From positions 186,001-250,000 of the forward strand of contig NZ_PENS01000004.1 in the NCBI RefSeq assembly GCF_003144325.1: a stretch of 64,000 nucleotides of DNA, written 5' to 3'. This DNA comes from Proteus terrae (GTDB lineage Bacteria; Pseudomonadota; Gammaproteobacteria; Enterobacterales; Enterobacteriaceae). Below are positions 8,760-18,434 of this stretch, in pieces. A model generated the notes under the pieces. The model saw only the letters and a list, made by a program, of their open reading frames with translations. It searched no databases and was not told the origin of the DNA. Both the position numbers and the translations under genes were made by a program. Each line of letters starts with the position of its first letter. Within the stretch, counting starts at the first letter, position 1.

Positions 8760-10271
8760 TTAAAGCGTGATAATTCCTTTCATCAGTAAACCGATAATTA
8801 TCACATCAAGTAGTAATAAAATAACGAGATAAAGCGTCTCTTTTTTCTGAAAAATAGGTTTATTATCGTGTTTCTCTTTACGTGACCAGATAAAAACAGG
8901 CAGTCCACATGTCAATAAAATTGGGACTAATGCAACATATTGAATTTGGCTTGCATACAAAATAAAGAGGCAGAAAATAACACCTAATACACCACTTAAT
9001 AAGGCTAATCCTCTTCCTGTTTTTGCATATTGATCATATTGACGGTTAATACAAATCTTAGTGATATATAACGTTGTAGTGATGTAAGCGGGAACAACCA
9101 TTAATGCGCTAATGTTATACATGGTATTCCATGCATTATTTGAGAAATAAACCAATAACATCGCTGCTTGCATCACAATACTGCTCACCCATAGAGATGT
9201 ATTTGCGGCTTGGTTTTTATTGGTGCGTGCAAAGGCTTTAGGAAATGCACCTTTTTGCCCTGCGACCATCGGAATTTCTGCACATAACATTGTCCATGCT
9301 AACCATCCTGCTAAAACCGAAATAATCAGCCCGACATTCATTAACCAGTCTCCCCAATTACCAACAACTTTGGCTAATACACCCGCAGTTGATGGATTAC
9401 TTAATTGAGACAGTTGTGATTGTGGCATAATACCAAAAGGTAAGATGGATAATAAAATATAAATAATTAATGCTAATAAAAAGCCTAATAAGGTTGCCTT
9501 ACCAACATCTTTTTTATTTTTTGCTCTACCAGATAAAACGACAGCGCCTTCAACACCAATAAATGCCCATAGGGTTACTGTCATCGGTGCCAGTATTTGG
9601 GACATTAATGACACTGGCTCTGCCTTATTATCCACCGTACTCATAATTTGTGGTGATGTACCCCAGAAGTTACTAAATAACTGGTAATAATCATTCAGCA
9701 CACCCAGAATAATAACAAATAAGACCAATGGCACTAATTTAGCTATAGTACCCATTGTATTCACAAAACCTGCAACTTTCGTTCCTGATAATACTAAAAA
9801 GTTATAGCCCCAAATTAAAATAGAACCACAAATAATGGAATTTAAATTATTGCCATCGGTAAATACACCTGGGAAAAACTGATCGAATGCATCCATCAAG
9901 ATAACAGCAAAAGCCACATTACCAAATGCGGTCATTAACCAATATCCCCATGCAACATTAAATCCAATAAAAGACCCAAAACCTTCTTGTGCGTACATAT
10001 AGACACCAGCTTGAAGGTCAGGTCGTAAATCAGATAATAAGCGAAATGCATTAGCAATAAAGTAAATACCAATACCCGCAATAATCCATGCGATCAAAAC
10101 CGGCCCTATCGCTGAACTTGCTGCCGTATTTTGTGGCAAGCTAAACACACCACCGCCTAGCATAGAGCCCACAACAATTGCAATCAGGGCAAATAAACCC
10201 AACTTTGCACCATTATCACTCGTCGCGTGGGTGGTATTCTTTGACGATGTGGCTTCTGATTTGTTTGCCAT
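8760..10271 (-). CDS. Basic amino acid/product antiporter, ArcD-type APC family (copy 1)
   Basis: Inner membrane exchanger of 503 residues with about 13 hydrophobic segments. The start reads MANKSEATSSKNTTHATSDN, a hydrophilic tail, then LGLFALIAIVVGSMLGGGVF SLPQN, where the G-S-M-x-G-G-G motif marks the APC superfamily unwound helix 1. LWAFIGVEGAVVLSGRA near residue 240 is the APC helix-6 motif. Resemblance is to Pseudomonas ArcD-like arginine:ornithine exchangers rather than to AdiC or PotE. It lies downstream of the decarboxylase, so it probably swaps external basic amino acid for the decarboxylated amine. Exact substrate cannot be read from sequence. Confidence 0.8.
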   Translation of the reverse strand: MANKSEATSSKNTTHATSDNGAKLGLFALIAIVVGSMLGGGVFSLPQNTAASSAIGPVLIAWIIAGIGIYFIANAFRLLSDLRPDLQAGVYMYAQEGFGSFIGFNVAWGYWLMTAFGNVAFAVILMDAFDQFFPGVFTDGNNLNSIICGSILIWGYNFLVLSGTKVAGFVNTMGTIAKLVPLVLFVIILGVLNDYYQLFSNFWGTSPQIMSTVDNKAEPVSLMSQILAPMTVTLWAFIGVEGAVVLSGRAKNKKDVGKATLLGFLLALIIYILLSILPFGIMPQSQLSQLSNPSTAGVLAKVVGNWGDWLMNVGLIISVLAGWLAWTMLCAEIPMVAGQKGAFPKAFARTNKNQAANTSLWVSSIVMQAAMLLVYFSNNAWNTMYNISALMVVPAYITTTLYITKICINRQYDQYAKTGRGLALLSGVLGVIFCLFILYASQIQYVALVPILLTCGLPVFIWSRKEKHDNKPIFQKKETLYLVILLLLDVIIIGLLMKGIITL

Positions 10272-10295
10272 AAAAACCTCTTACCTTAAGATAAT

Positions 10296-10327
10296 AATAT
10301 CTGGCGCCTAATCCCACGCCAGATATT
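10296..10327. terminator. Intergenic hairpin between decarboxylase and antiporter
   Basis: AATATCTGGCG (10296-10306) pairs with CGCCAGATATT (10317-10327), an 11-base perfect stem. On the minus strand it is followed only by ATTATTATC, so it may be a partial terminator or an mRNA-stability element that sets antiporter level below that of the decarboxylase. Confidence 0.6.
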
Positions 10328-10354
10328 TTCATCGCATCATAATGTTGTCATTAA

Positions 10355-12727
10355 TTACTGACGGCCTTTTTTAATTGCTGACACACGGCGTTTGAATTTC
10401 ACATGTGAAGGTAATTCTTTCGCAATGCGTTCATCTTCAACAATCGCTCTTACCCAAAAATCACCCTTTTCATCGACATTGATCCCTTGTATTTCATGTT
10501 CAAACCCTGGAAATGCCTTATCAAAAATTTGTAAGGCTTTTAGGTAACCAATAATACCTTGATCTCCTTTAGGTAAGCGTTCCCCCGGCATAAGAACAGG
10601 AATTCCCGGCGGATAAGGAACTAACATACTCGCCGAAATACGACCTGAAAAATTATCTAAAGGGATATGTTCAGCTTTATAGCGAACGACTTTTTGATAA
10701 GCCTCCGCTGGTGACATGACAGGTTCTGGATCACTATTTACTGCATCATTAATATGTTTCATTAAATCAAGCTCATCCATCTTTTCATGCATAGATTGGC
10801 AGAGTTGTTTTAATGTCATTTTTGCATATTGAAGAGAGATTTCTTTTAGTGAGGGAATAGCATCTATCGCTAACGCATCGGAATCATAGAGCTTTTTAAA
10901 GGTCAGTAAACTTTCTAATAACGTTCCCCACTTACCTTTAGTGACCCCTACAGAAAAGAGGATTAAAACGGTGTAGTCCCCCGTTCTTGCAATTTCAATA
11001 CGTCGCTCATCCAAGAATTTAGTAATGATATAACCTGGGATACCCATCTTTTGATATTGACCATCGGCAGTAATACCAGGGCAGGTAATTGTTACTTTAA
11101 CAGGGTCTAACATACTGTCGGTATCAGCAATATCTTCATCAGAAAAACCATGCCATTTATCACCGATTTTTAATGTCCAACAATCAGACTCTTGGCTTAA
11201 CAAATCGAGAGGTGCTTGCTCAAAGCTGTAATTTTCGCCAGTTTTCGGATCACGTACTTGAGTTGGCTGTAATACATCGAAGAACCAATCAGAATCACCA
11301 TTTTGCTCTTTTAATTGGCGTTTGACAGAAACGACGGCCTTACGAAATGCAATTGCTTCTTCTATCGATTCTTGTACTAAAGAATAACCAGATTCTCCTT
11401 TCATCATTCCGACTGCAACATCAATAGAAGCAATAATAGGATAATAAGGCGAAGTGGTGCCATGCATCATAAATGAGTCATTAAAGTCATCAAAATTTAA
11501 CGGCGCACGTTCGCTTTTTTTCACGTGGATCATCGATGCCATAGAGAGTGATGGCAACATTTTATGTGTTGATTGCACGGCAAAAAGGGTAGGACAATTA
11601 GGAATATCTTCAGATACATCCATCGTAAAACGATTTTTATATAAAGGATGGAAACGCGCATAAGCATACCATGCTTCATCAAAATGAATTCGAGGTACGC
11701 TGGTTGCTAAATTTGTCACCACATCATTTACGTTGTAACAAAAACCATCATAAGTACAGTTTGTCACGACAGCATAAGTCGGTTCAGGGCTGATAGCACC
11801 TTCGGCTAGCGGACTCTCTTTTATCAGTTTGCTAATACTGGCTTGTGTTAAGCGTTTGGTTGGGATCGGACCAATTAAACCGTAGCCATTTCGTGTAGGT
11901 TTTAAATAAACTGGACGCCCTTGTGAAAGTGTTAAGCCATGATTCAATGATTTATGGCAGTTTCTATCCACAACAACAATCTCGTCTGCCCCAATAGCGC
12001 CTTGTGCCACAATACGATTGGAGCCGGATGAACCTGAAACACCATAAAATGTCCAATCAGCGCCAAATAGTTCTGCTGCTATTTCTTCTGATGTTTTTGA
12101 TGGCCCCGCATGAATAAGGTAATCCCCCATTTCAGCCGTTGCGACACCAATATCAGCACGCATCATATTTTCACCAAAGAAATTGATGAACTCGATACCA
12201 ATAGGATGTTTCAAATAAGCCATACCGCCCATATGTCCTGGGCAATCCCAATAGTAATCACCATCCTCAGTGAAATCTTTTAATGTTTTAAAATATGGAG
12301 GTAAAAGGCTCTCTGCATAGCGATGAATTAAAGTATAAATACGATTAGCTGTAAATGTTGCGGTTTCTGAATAGAGATAGATATATTCACTTACTTCTTT
12401 AAGAATATTAATAGAAACACTATCGGTAATATTCTCTTCAGACAGTAGAATAATAGGTGTCGTTGGGTTTCTTTTTCTAAATAATGAAATAAAGGCTTCA
12501 CTCTCTATATTCATTTTTGGATTGTTTTTATCCCAGAAAATACCTACCGCACTGTATTTAGGGCTTTCTTTTATATATTTAATCCCATGATCAATATTAT
12601 CTGCAATTTGAGCGATTAAACCACGCTCTGTAATTGCATGTTTTAATGATCCTAATGCTTGTTTTGCAGGGCTATCTTCTTTTAGTCCCACAGATGAGAC
12701 AAATAATACATGATGATTAAACTTCAT
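10355..12727 (-). CDS. PLP-dependent basic amino acid decarboxylase, AdiA-like
   Basis: Fold-type I Orn/Lys/Arg decarboxylase. I start it at MKFNHHVLFVSS because GGAGGTG lies at ideal spacing; this gives 790 residues. The order is an N-terminal wing domain (1-145), the PLP core with DCPGHMGG (about 166), the ring-stacking DRNCHKSLNHG, FDEAWYAY and the Schiff-base lysine in STHKMLPSLSMASMIH, then the C-terminal domain with PYPPGIPVLMPGE. Motifs such as VTNCTYDG and TTSPYYPIIAS are closest to the acid-inducible arginine decarboxylase AdiA in my memory, but lysine or ornithine is not excluded. It lies between two antiporter genes on the same strand, as an acid-resistance module: decarboxylation consumes a proton and the antiporter exports the amine. 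Confidence 0.85.
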   Translation of the reverse strand: MKFNHHVLFVSSVGLKEDSPAKQALGSLKHAITERGLIAQIADNIDHGIKYIKESPKYSAVGIFWDKNNPKMNIESEAFISLFRKRNPTTPIILLSEENITDSVSINILKEVSEYIYLYSETATFTANRIYTLIHRYAESLLPPYFKTLKDFTEDGDYYWDCPGHMGGMAYLKHPIGIEFINFFGENMMRADIGVATAEMGDYLIHAGPSKTSEEIAAELFGADWTFYGVSGSSGSNRIVAQGAIGADEIVVVDRNCHKSLNHGLTLSQGRPVYLKPTRNGYGLIGPIPTKRLTQASISKLIKESPLAEGAISPEPTYAVVTNCTYDGFCYNVNDVVTNLATSVPRIHFDEAWYAYARFHPLYKNRFTMDVSEDIPNCPTLFAVQSTHKMLPSLSMASMIHVKKSERAPLNFDDFNDSFMMHGTTSPYYPIIASIDVAVGMMKGESGYSLVQESIEEAIAFRKAVVSVKRQLKEQNGDSDWFFDVLQPTQVRDPKTGENYSFEQAPLDLLSQESDCWTLKIGDKWHGFSDEDIADTDSMLDPVKVTITCPGITADGQYQKMGIPGYIITKFLDERRIEIARTGDYTVLILFSVGVTKGKWGTLLESLLTFKKLYDSDALAIDAIPSLKEISLQYAKMTLKQLCQSMHEKMDELDLMKHINDAVNSDPEPVMSPAEAYQKVVRYKAEHIPLDNFSGRISASMLVPYPPGIPVLMPGERLPKGDQGIIGYLKALQIFDKAFPGFEHEIQGINVDEKGDFWVRAIVEDERIAKELPSHVKFKRRVSAIKKGRQ

Positions 12728-12818
12728 AGACACCTCCATAGGTATCAATATTGATTGATATTGCCATTATCTGATTCATTTCATTGAAAAAATTTCAATT
12801 AATAATTATGCACAATAA

Positions 12819-14279
12819 TTAAAATTCAATATAATTATTGAGATATAGAAAAATCGTCAATACATCCAGTAAGATAATAAAAACAAATAAAATACGCTCT
12901 GTTGGATTAAATAGTGTCTTCTGCTCTTGATATCTCGACCAAATAAAAAGGGGAATACCTAATGTCAGTAAAATAGGCACCATCGCTAAATATTTAATTT
13001 CACAAGCATAAAACATAAACAAGCAGAACATTAATCCAATAAATCCACTAATTAAAGCAGAAGCCTTACCTTTATTGGCATATTTTGAAAAGTCACCCGA
13101 CAAACAAAGCTGTAATAAATAAGCCGATGTCGCCAAATAAGCAGGTAGAACCATTAATGCAGAAATAGCTAACATTGTTAGCCAAGCATCATTAGAAAAA
13201 TAAACAACAAAGACAACCAATTGCATAAATAGGCTACTCACCCACAGAGAGGTAGAGGCCGCGCCATTTTTATTTTTTACTGAAAATGCTTTAGGAAAGG
13301 TACCATTTTGAGCCGCTACCATAGGTATTTCAGCACAAATCATCGTCCAAGCTAGCCAACTGGTTAATACGGACACTAATACGCCGATATTAATTAACCA
13401 CTCTCCCCAATCCCCAACAACAGTTTTTAATATTCCGGCTGTTGATGGTGTTGGTATTACGCTTAATGCTTTTTGCGGTAAAACCCCAAAAGGTAATACT
13501 GAAATAAAAATACAAATAATCAGTGAGACAATAAACCCTATCAATGTTGCTTTGCCCACATCTTTTTTATTGCGCGCTCGACCAGATAACGCAACCGCAC
13601 CTTCGACACCGATAAAACACCACAGAGCAACATCTAAAGGCGCTAAAATTTGTGCAGGAATAGGCCCTAAATTATCGGCTGAAATAGATGCTGAATTTCC
13701 CCAAAAATTATTAGTTAACTCTTCATAATTCAAGAAGTAAACCAGTATAAACACGAAAATACTTAAAGGAATTAACTTCGCAAACGTACCAATAATATTA
13801 ATTGCACCCGCCAATTTCGTGCCGGATAAAACAAGGTAATTAAATCCCCAAATAAGAATAGAAGCACCGATAATAGAGGGAATATTATTTCCGCCTTTAA
13901 AATCACCAGGTAAGAAATAATTTAAGGTATCCATCACCATAATAGCAAAAGCAACATTGCTAAAAATGGTCATTAACCAATAACCCCAAGCAACAATAAA
14001 AGCAACAAAAGCACCAAATCCTTCACGAGCATACATATAAATACCTGATTGAAGATCAGGTCGAATATCTGAAAGCACCATAAAGATCCGGGCAATAAAA
14101 TACATACCAAAACCGCAAATTAGCCAAGCAATAATGACTGGACCAATTTCAGATGTTGCTGCCATATTTTGCGGTAATCCATCAACACCACTACCTATCA
14201 TTGAGCTGATTACGATGGCAATCAACGCAAGTAGTCCTATCTTCTGGCCTGTATTATTATTTGAATTGCCTTTTGACAT
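12819..14279 (-). CDS. Basic amino acid/product antiporter, ArcD-type APC family (copy 2)
   Basis: A 486-residue paralogue of the antiporter at 8760-10271. Shared blocks include IGLLALIAIVISSMIGSGVD then GLPQNMAATSEIGPVIIAW, SDIRPDLQSGIYMYAREGFG, LVLSGTKLAGAINIIGTFAK and LWCFIGVEGAVALSGRARNK. The helix-1 motif is SSMIGSGV where the other copy has GSMLGGGV, so the substrate site differs. It is the first gene of the presumed cluster antiporter-decarboxylase-antiporter, with 91 bases to the decarboxylase. The two copies may exchange different amino acid/amine pairs or work at different pH; this is inference. Confidence 0.8.
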   Translation of the reverse strand: MSKGNSNNNTGQKIGLLALIAIVISSMIGSGVDGLPQNMAATSEIGPVIIAWLICGFGMYFIARIFMVLSDIRPDLQSGIYMYAREGFGAFVAFIVAWGYWLMTIFSNVAFAIMVMDTLNYFLPGDFKGGNNIPSIIGASILIWGFNYLVLSGTKLAGAINIIGTFAKLIPLSIFVFILVYFLNYEELTNNFWGNSASISADNLGPIPAQILAPLDVALWCFIGVEGAVALSGRARNKKDVGKATLIGFIVSLIICIFISVLPFGVLPQKALSVIPTPSTAGILKTVVGDWGEWLINIGVLVSVLTSWLAWTMICAEIPMVAAQNGTFPKAFSVKNKNGAASTSLWVSSLFMQLVVFVVYFSNDAWLTMLAISALMVLPAYLATSAYLLQLCLSGDFSKYANKGKASALISGFIGLMFCLFMFYACEIKYLAMVPILLTLGIPLFIWSRYQEQKTLFNPTERILFVFIILLDVLTIFLYLNNYIEF

Positions 14280-14782
14280 ATTCTTGACCCTATTGTAACA
14301 ACTTCTGTATTAACATGATGAGCTAATGAACAAGTATAGTGGAATATAAAAATCACACACTCGAAACTATTACGATAATTGTAACTTATTATGTATAAAT
14401 GAAAAAAGTATGACTTAAACATTAATGATTTTTAATATTTAAAAACCTAGAGAAAATAAACAACAACAGATCAACTCCAATAGATAAGAATCAAAAAATC
14501 AAGTGTTTAAAATTTCATACATATAACAATCATCTTCATAAAAAGTAAAAAGATATATTTTTCATTATCAGGCAACAATTATATTAATATAAAACAAATA
14601 TTAAAAGTGTTTGTTATTTTATATATATCAATCAAATAGTTAAATATAAATTTAGTATGCTTTTCTTTTATTGAAATAGTAATAAATACGTAATTAACAT
14701 ATAAGGTAAATCTTAAAAAGAATTATTCTTTATTTAAAATATTGGAAAGAATCTTAAAAAGAATAATAATTGAAATTAAATA
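14280..14782. other. AT-rich intergenic region with short repeats
   Basis: About 500 bases without a credible gene separate the antiporter start from the end of the AraC-type gene. It must hold the antiporter/decarboxylase promoter. ATCTTAAAAAGAAT occurs perfectly twice (14710-14723 and 14751-14764), 41 bases apart, and AAGAATTATTCTT (14718-14730) is palindromic. The extreme AT content suggests H-NS binding; no specific activator site is recognised. Confidence 0.5.
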
Positions 14783-15568
14783 TTAAAAACGATCCAATTT
14801 CAGTCCATCCATACTAAAATGAGAAGGCGATTGTCCCATCTGTTTTTTAAACATCGTCGAGAATGAGCCAGCGCTGTTATAACCCAAATCAAAGGCAACT
14901 TCAGTAATACCACGTCCTGATAAGATTTGTGTTAATGAATTCAATAAACAGACTTGTTGTCGCCATTGTGAAAATGACATTCCTGTTTGTTGGCGGAAAA
15001 AACGGCTAAAAGAGCGCTCACTTTTATGTAATTTATCTGCCCATTGTTGCGGTAAAGAATCTATTTTTGGGTTACGAATAAAATCACGACATAATTTAGC
15101 TAATTTACTATCTTGTGGAATAGGTACAAAAAACGGTAACGGTTTTGCTTTCGCTAATTCGCATAAGATTAGCTGCATTAAAAGGCCATCTCGTCCTTTT
15201 TTATCATATTCTGCAGGCACATCTACAGCTTCAAGCAAGAGTTGACGAAAAAGAGGGGAAACTCTGACAACCTCACATTGTTTGCTATGACGAGGGGCTG
15301 CGGAAGGCTCGATATACAAGCTTCGAGTACTCACATCTAACATACGAGTTTCATGCCCTGTTTCTGGCGGGATCCACACACCACAAGACGGTGGAATAAC
15401 CCACTCACCATCATCCGTACTCACTTCAATTAGGCCTGTGGCAGGGTATAAAAATTGGGCTCGGCGATGTCGATGCGTTTCTAACAATGTATTGGGCAAA
15501 TAGTCTGTACCCAGCGCAATAACATCTCGGTCAAGTGAATCAACGCTTTTTAACGGTACATTTCTCAC
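14783..15568 (-). CDS. AraC-family transcriptional regulator
   Basis: 261 residues: an N-terminal cupin-type sensor (LETHRHRRAQFLYPATGLIE, then WVIPPSCGVWIPPETGHETR) and a C-terminal double helix-turn-helix with LHKSERSFSRFFRQQTGMSF and ITEVAFDLGYNSAGSFSTMF, the AraC signature. The layout is that of single-sensor AraC regulators such as E. coli NimR, which often act on a neighbouring transporter. Here the neighbours are the antiporter/decarboxylase module and the dms operon, divergently placed. Target and ligand are unknown. Confidence 0.8.
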   Translation of the reverse strand: MRNVPLKSVDSLDRDVIALGTDYLPNTLLETHRHRRAQFLYPATGLIEVSTDDGEWVIPPSCGVWIPPETGHETRMLDVSTRSLYIEPSAAPRHSKQCEVVRVSPLFRQLLLEAVDVPAEYDKKGRDGLLMQLILCELAKAKPLPFFVPIPQDSKLAKLCRDFIRNPKIDSLPQQWADKLHKSERSFSRFFRQQTGMSFSQWRQQVCLLNSLTQILSGRGITEVAFDLGYNSAGSFSTMFKKQMGQSPSHFSMDGLKLDRF

Positions 15569-16013
15569 AGTCTAGGTTACCCTTTTTTATTTTCGTCCTT
15601 TTTAATATAACAGTTATCCCACACTCTACACACTGACAAATAATGAGTTATATAATTAAAATCGCTATATGCTTTAATAAACAACGAAGATGTCTTATGT
15701 GAGATTTCACCTTCTTGATATCTATTTAACAAACCCTATTAACAATCAAAAAACGAGTCTTTAACACCTCTTGTAAATAGGCTGAAATTCAAATGTCGTT
15801 GTCTGATTTTAGAATGTTGGCAAAAGATTAATCAACTACTATCCCTCTCGCTGAGGTTATTTCGAGCCTTCTGCAATTATCTATGCATTCAATAATAATG
15901 CAGCGGATACCAGACATTCCCTTTATTCATAGCCTAGAAAAATCACGCACATTCTTTATATCAAGTATCGGGTATATCGGGATCCGCCTATTATGTTTAA
16001 GGTAGAGTTCATT
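15569..16013. promoter_or_regulatory. Control region between araC-type gene and dms operon
   Basis: About 445 bases without a gene between two divergent starts. TTGATATCTATTTA at 15715-15728 matches the FNR consensus TTGAT-N4-ATCAA at 8 of 10 positions; FNR activation would be expected for an anaerobic reductase, but the match is weak and about 290 bases upstream. Confidence 0.35.
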
Positions 16014-18434
16014 ATGAGCAATCAGTCCGATCACGATAGTGATACAAAGAGCATTCTCAACGATGTTAGCCGCCGTCACTTTATTCAAGCGAGCTCAGCA
16101 TTAGTCACCCTTCCTTTTCTCGCATCAAACTCTTTTGCTGCGACAACAGACAACGCTATCCCAGTAAAATCAATAACAACCGAAGATGGTGAGCGCATTG
16201 TTTCAACTTGTAGTAGCTTTGACTGTGGCGGTAAATGTGACATTCGTGCCCATGTAAAAGATGGCAAAGTTACCCGTATTAGCACTCGCCCAGATACTGA
16301 TTTAAATGAAGAAATGCCAATTATGCGTGCCTGTGTACGAGGCCGTGGTTATCGTAAATTTGTCTATCATCCAGACCGTTTAAAATACCCAATGAAACGC
16401 GTTGGTAAACGTGGCGAAGGCAAATTTGAACGCATCACTTGGGAAGAGGCAACCACTCTTATTGCGCAAAATATGCAACGTATTAACCAGCAATATGGTC
16501 CAGCATCTCGCTTTGTCAGCTTAAGTACAGGTGTTACTGGTGGTATTTTCTCTGGTGCGAATATGTTACGTCGTCTGTTTAATCTCACAGGCGGTTTTCT
16601 GGAAAACTATCACTCAGTCAGTAACGGTAATACCCTTGCCGTCACCCCTTATACTTACGGCACAGCGGCCAGTGGTAGCACACTCGATACGTTAGAAAAT
16701 ACCCCTCTTGTGATTTTATGGGGTCATAACCCTAACGAAACTATTTTTGGTCATTCAAACCATTTCTTCCAAAAAATGAAGAAAAACGGCACTAAATTTA
16801 TTGTCGTTGACCCGCGTTATTCAGATACCGCTTCTTCTTTAGCTGATCAATGGATCCCGTTATTGCCAACAACGGATAACGCCATGATGGATGCGATGAT
16901 GTATGTCATCGTAAGCGAAAATCTGCACGATCAAGCCTTTATCGATAAATACACAGTTGGCTTTGATGAACACCAAATGCCTGAAGGTGTGGGTGAGAAT
17001 GAGTCTTTAGTTGCCTATTTAATGGGTAAAAAAGATGGTGTTAAGAAAACCCCTGAATGGGCTGAAACCATCACTAAAGTGCCGGCTGATACTATTAAAC
17101 AGCTAGCTCGTGAATACGCATCGACAAAACCGGCTGCATTAATGCAAGGTTGGGGTCCTCAACGTCATATTTGTGGTGAACGGACGGCGCGTGGCGCGAC
17201 ATTACTTGCGACTATCACTGGTAATGTGGGTGTTCGTGGTGGTTGGGCCGCTGGCTATGGTATGGCTTTAAACTCTGAATTGCGTAAAACCATTGCAGGG
17301 CCAAGCCTATTAACTAACCCAGTAAAAGCGAAAATCAATATCACCAACTGGGTACAAGCGTGTGAAGATAAAAACTTAGTCACGCCACAAAATGGGTTAC
17401 TCAATGCCGAGAAACTTGATACTGAAATCAAGATGATTTTCTCAATGGCGGGTAACTACATGACAAACCAAAATACCGATATTCTTCATGCCGCAAAAGT
17501 ACTTGAAGATGAATCAAAAGTAGAATTTATCGTTTGTAGTGATCTCTATTTAACCCCAAGTGCAAAATATGCCGATATTTTACTGCCAGAAACCAGCTTC
17601 TTAGAACGCTGGAATATCGGTGGTACATGGAGCTATGGCGACTACATTATTCTGTCTGAAAAAGTTATTGAGCCTGAATTTGAGCGTCGTACTGACTACG
17701 ATTGGTTACGAGAAGTCGCCGATAAATTAGGTGTAGGTGAGCAATTTAGCGAAGGTAAAGAGACTGATCGCGATTGGATTGAATATTTAGTCGATGACGC
17801 GAGTATTAAACGCCCTGAAGATGGTATTCCAACCTTTAAAGAGTTGTTGGTTAAACGTCGACATCTATTAAAACATCGTCCACATACTCAAAATGTGGCG
17901 TTTGAGAAAAATATCCAAGATATCGAAAATAATCCATTCCCAACGCCATCAGGCAAAATTGAGATTTTTTCTAAGCGTTTATATGACATGAATAATGTCG
18001 ATATTCCTGCACTCTCTCATTATGTACCTGCCATTGAGGGCCCTGAAGACACGTTAACGGATAAATTCCCGCTACAACTTATCACATGGAAAGGGCGTAA
18101 CCGCGCAAACTCAACGCAATTTGCCAACCCTTGGTTGCAAGAAGTACAGCGCCAAGAACTCTGGTTAAACCCGTTAGATGCTCAAGATAGAAACATCAAA
18201 GAAGGTGAGAAAGTCAAAGTGTATAACGATCGTGGGATCACGATCGTTCCCGTCAAATTAACACAACGAATTATGCCTGGGGTCGTCGCCTTGCAAGCAG
18301 GTGCTTGGTGGCAACCTGATGCAAAAGGCATAGATCAAGGTGGATGTGCCAACGTATTAACATCATCCCGTAGCACCGCAATGGCACACGGCAATGCTCA
18401 CCAAACATTATTGGTCGAGGTAGCAAAAGCATGA
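16014..18434 (+). CDS. dmsA: DMSO reductase-family catalytic subunit (DmsA-like molybdoenzyme)
   Basis: Tat-exported molybdopterin enzyme that would reduce DMSO or another S- or N-oxide at the periplasmic face. The twin-arginine signal SRRHFIQASSALVTLPFLAS lies near residue 20. An N-terminal [4Fe-4S] site follows (CSSFDCGGKC and a later RACVRGRGYRKF). The molybdenum region LENYHSVSNGNTLAVTPYTY has serine where DmsA uses a serine ligand. The molydopterin-binding C-terminal domain includes FPLQLITWKGRNRANSTQF. I prefer the ATG at 16014 to 15993 because AAGG/AGAG lies before it and the Tat motif is then normally placed, giving 806 residues. It overlaps dmsB by 4 bases. True substrate is not settled by sequence. 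Confidence 0.85.
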   Translation: MSNQSDHDSDTKSILNDVSRRHFIQASSALVTLPFLASNSFAATTDNAIPVKSITTEDGERIVSTCSSFDCGGKCDIRAHVKDGKVTRISTRPDTDLNEEMPIMRACVRGRGYRKFVYHPDRLKYPMKRVGKRGEGKFERITWEEATTLIAQNMQRINQQYGPASRFVSLSTGVTGGIFSGANMLRRLFNLTGGFLENYHSVSNGNTLAVTPYTYGTAASGSTLDTLENTPLVILWGHNPNETIFGHSNHFFQKMKKNGTKFIVVDPRYSDTASSLADQWIPLLPTTDNAMMDAMMYVIVSENLHDQAFIDKYTVGFDEHQMPEGVGENESLVAYLMGKKDGVKKTPEWAETITKVPADTIKQLAREYASTKPAALMQGWGPQRHICGERTARGATLLATITGNVGVRGGWAAGYGMALNSELRKTIAGPSLLTNPVKAKINITNWVQACEDKNLVTPQNGLLNAEKLDTEIKMIFSMAGNYMTNQNTDILHAAKVLEDESKVEFIVCSDLYLTPSAKYADILLPETSFLERWNIGGTWSYGDYIILSEKVIEPEFERRTDYDWLREVADKLGVGEQFSEGKETDRDWIEYLVDDASIKRPEDGIPTFKELLVKRRHLLKHRPHTQNVAFEKNIQDIENNPFPTPSGKIEIFSKRLYDMNNVDIPALSHYVPAIEGPEDTLTDKFPLQLITWKGRNRANSTQFANPWLQEVQRQELWLNPLDAQDRNIKEGEKVKVYNDRGITIVPVKLTQRIMPGVVALQAGAWWQPDAKGIDQGGCANVLTSSRSTAMAHGNAHQTLLVEVAKA

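Noticed and set aside
15715-15728. FNR site for the dms operon
   Set aside because: Only 8 of 10 consensus positions and far upstream; kept as a low-confidence note only.
16014-18434. Tetrathionate or thiosulfate reductase (TtrA/PhsA)
   Set aside because: Length, subunit order A-B-C with an eight-helix DmsC-type anchor, and a TorD-type chaperone fit the DMSO reductase family better; no ttrRS two-component genes are present.
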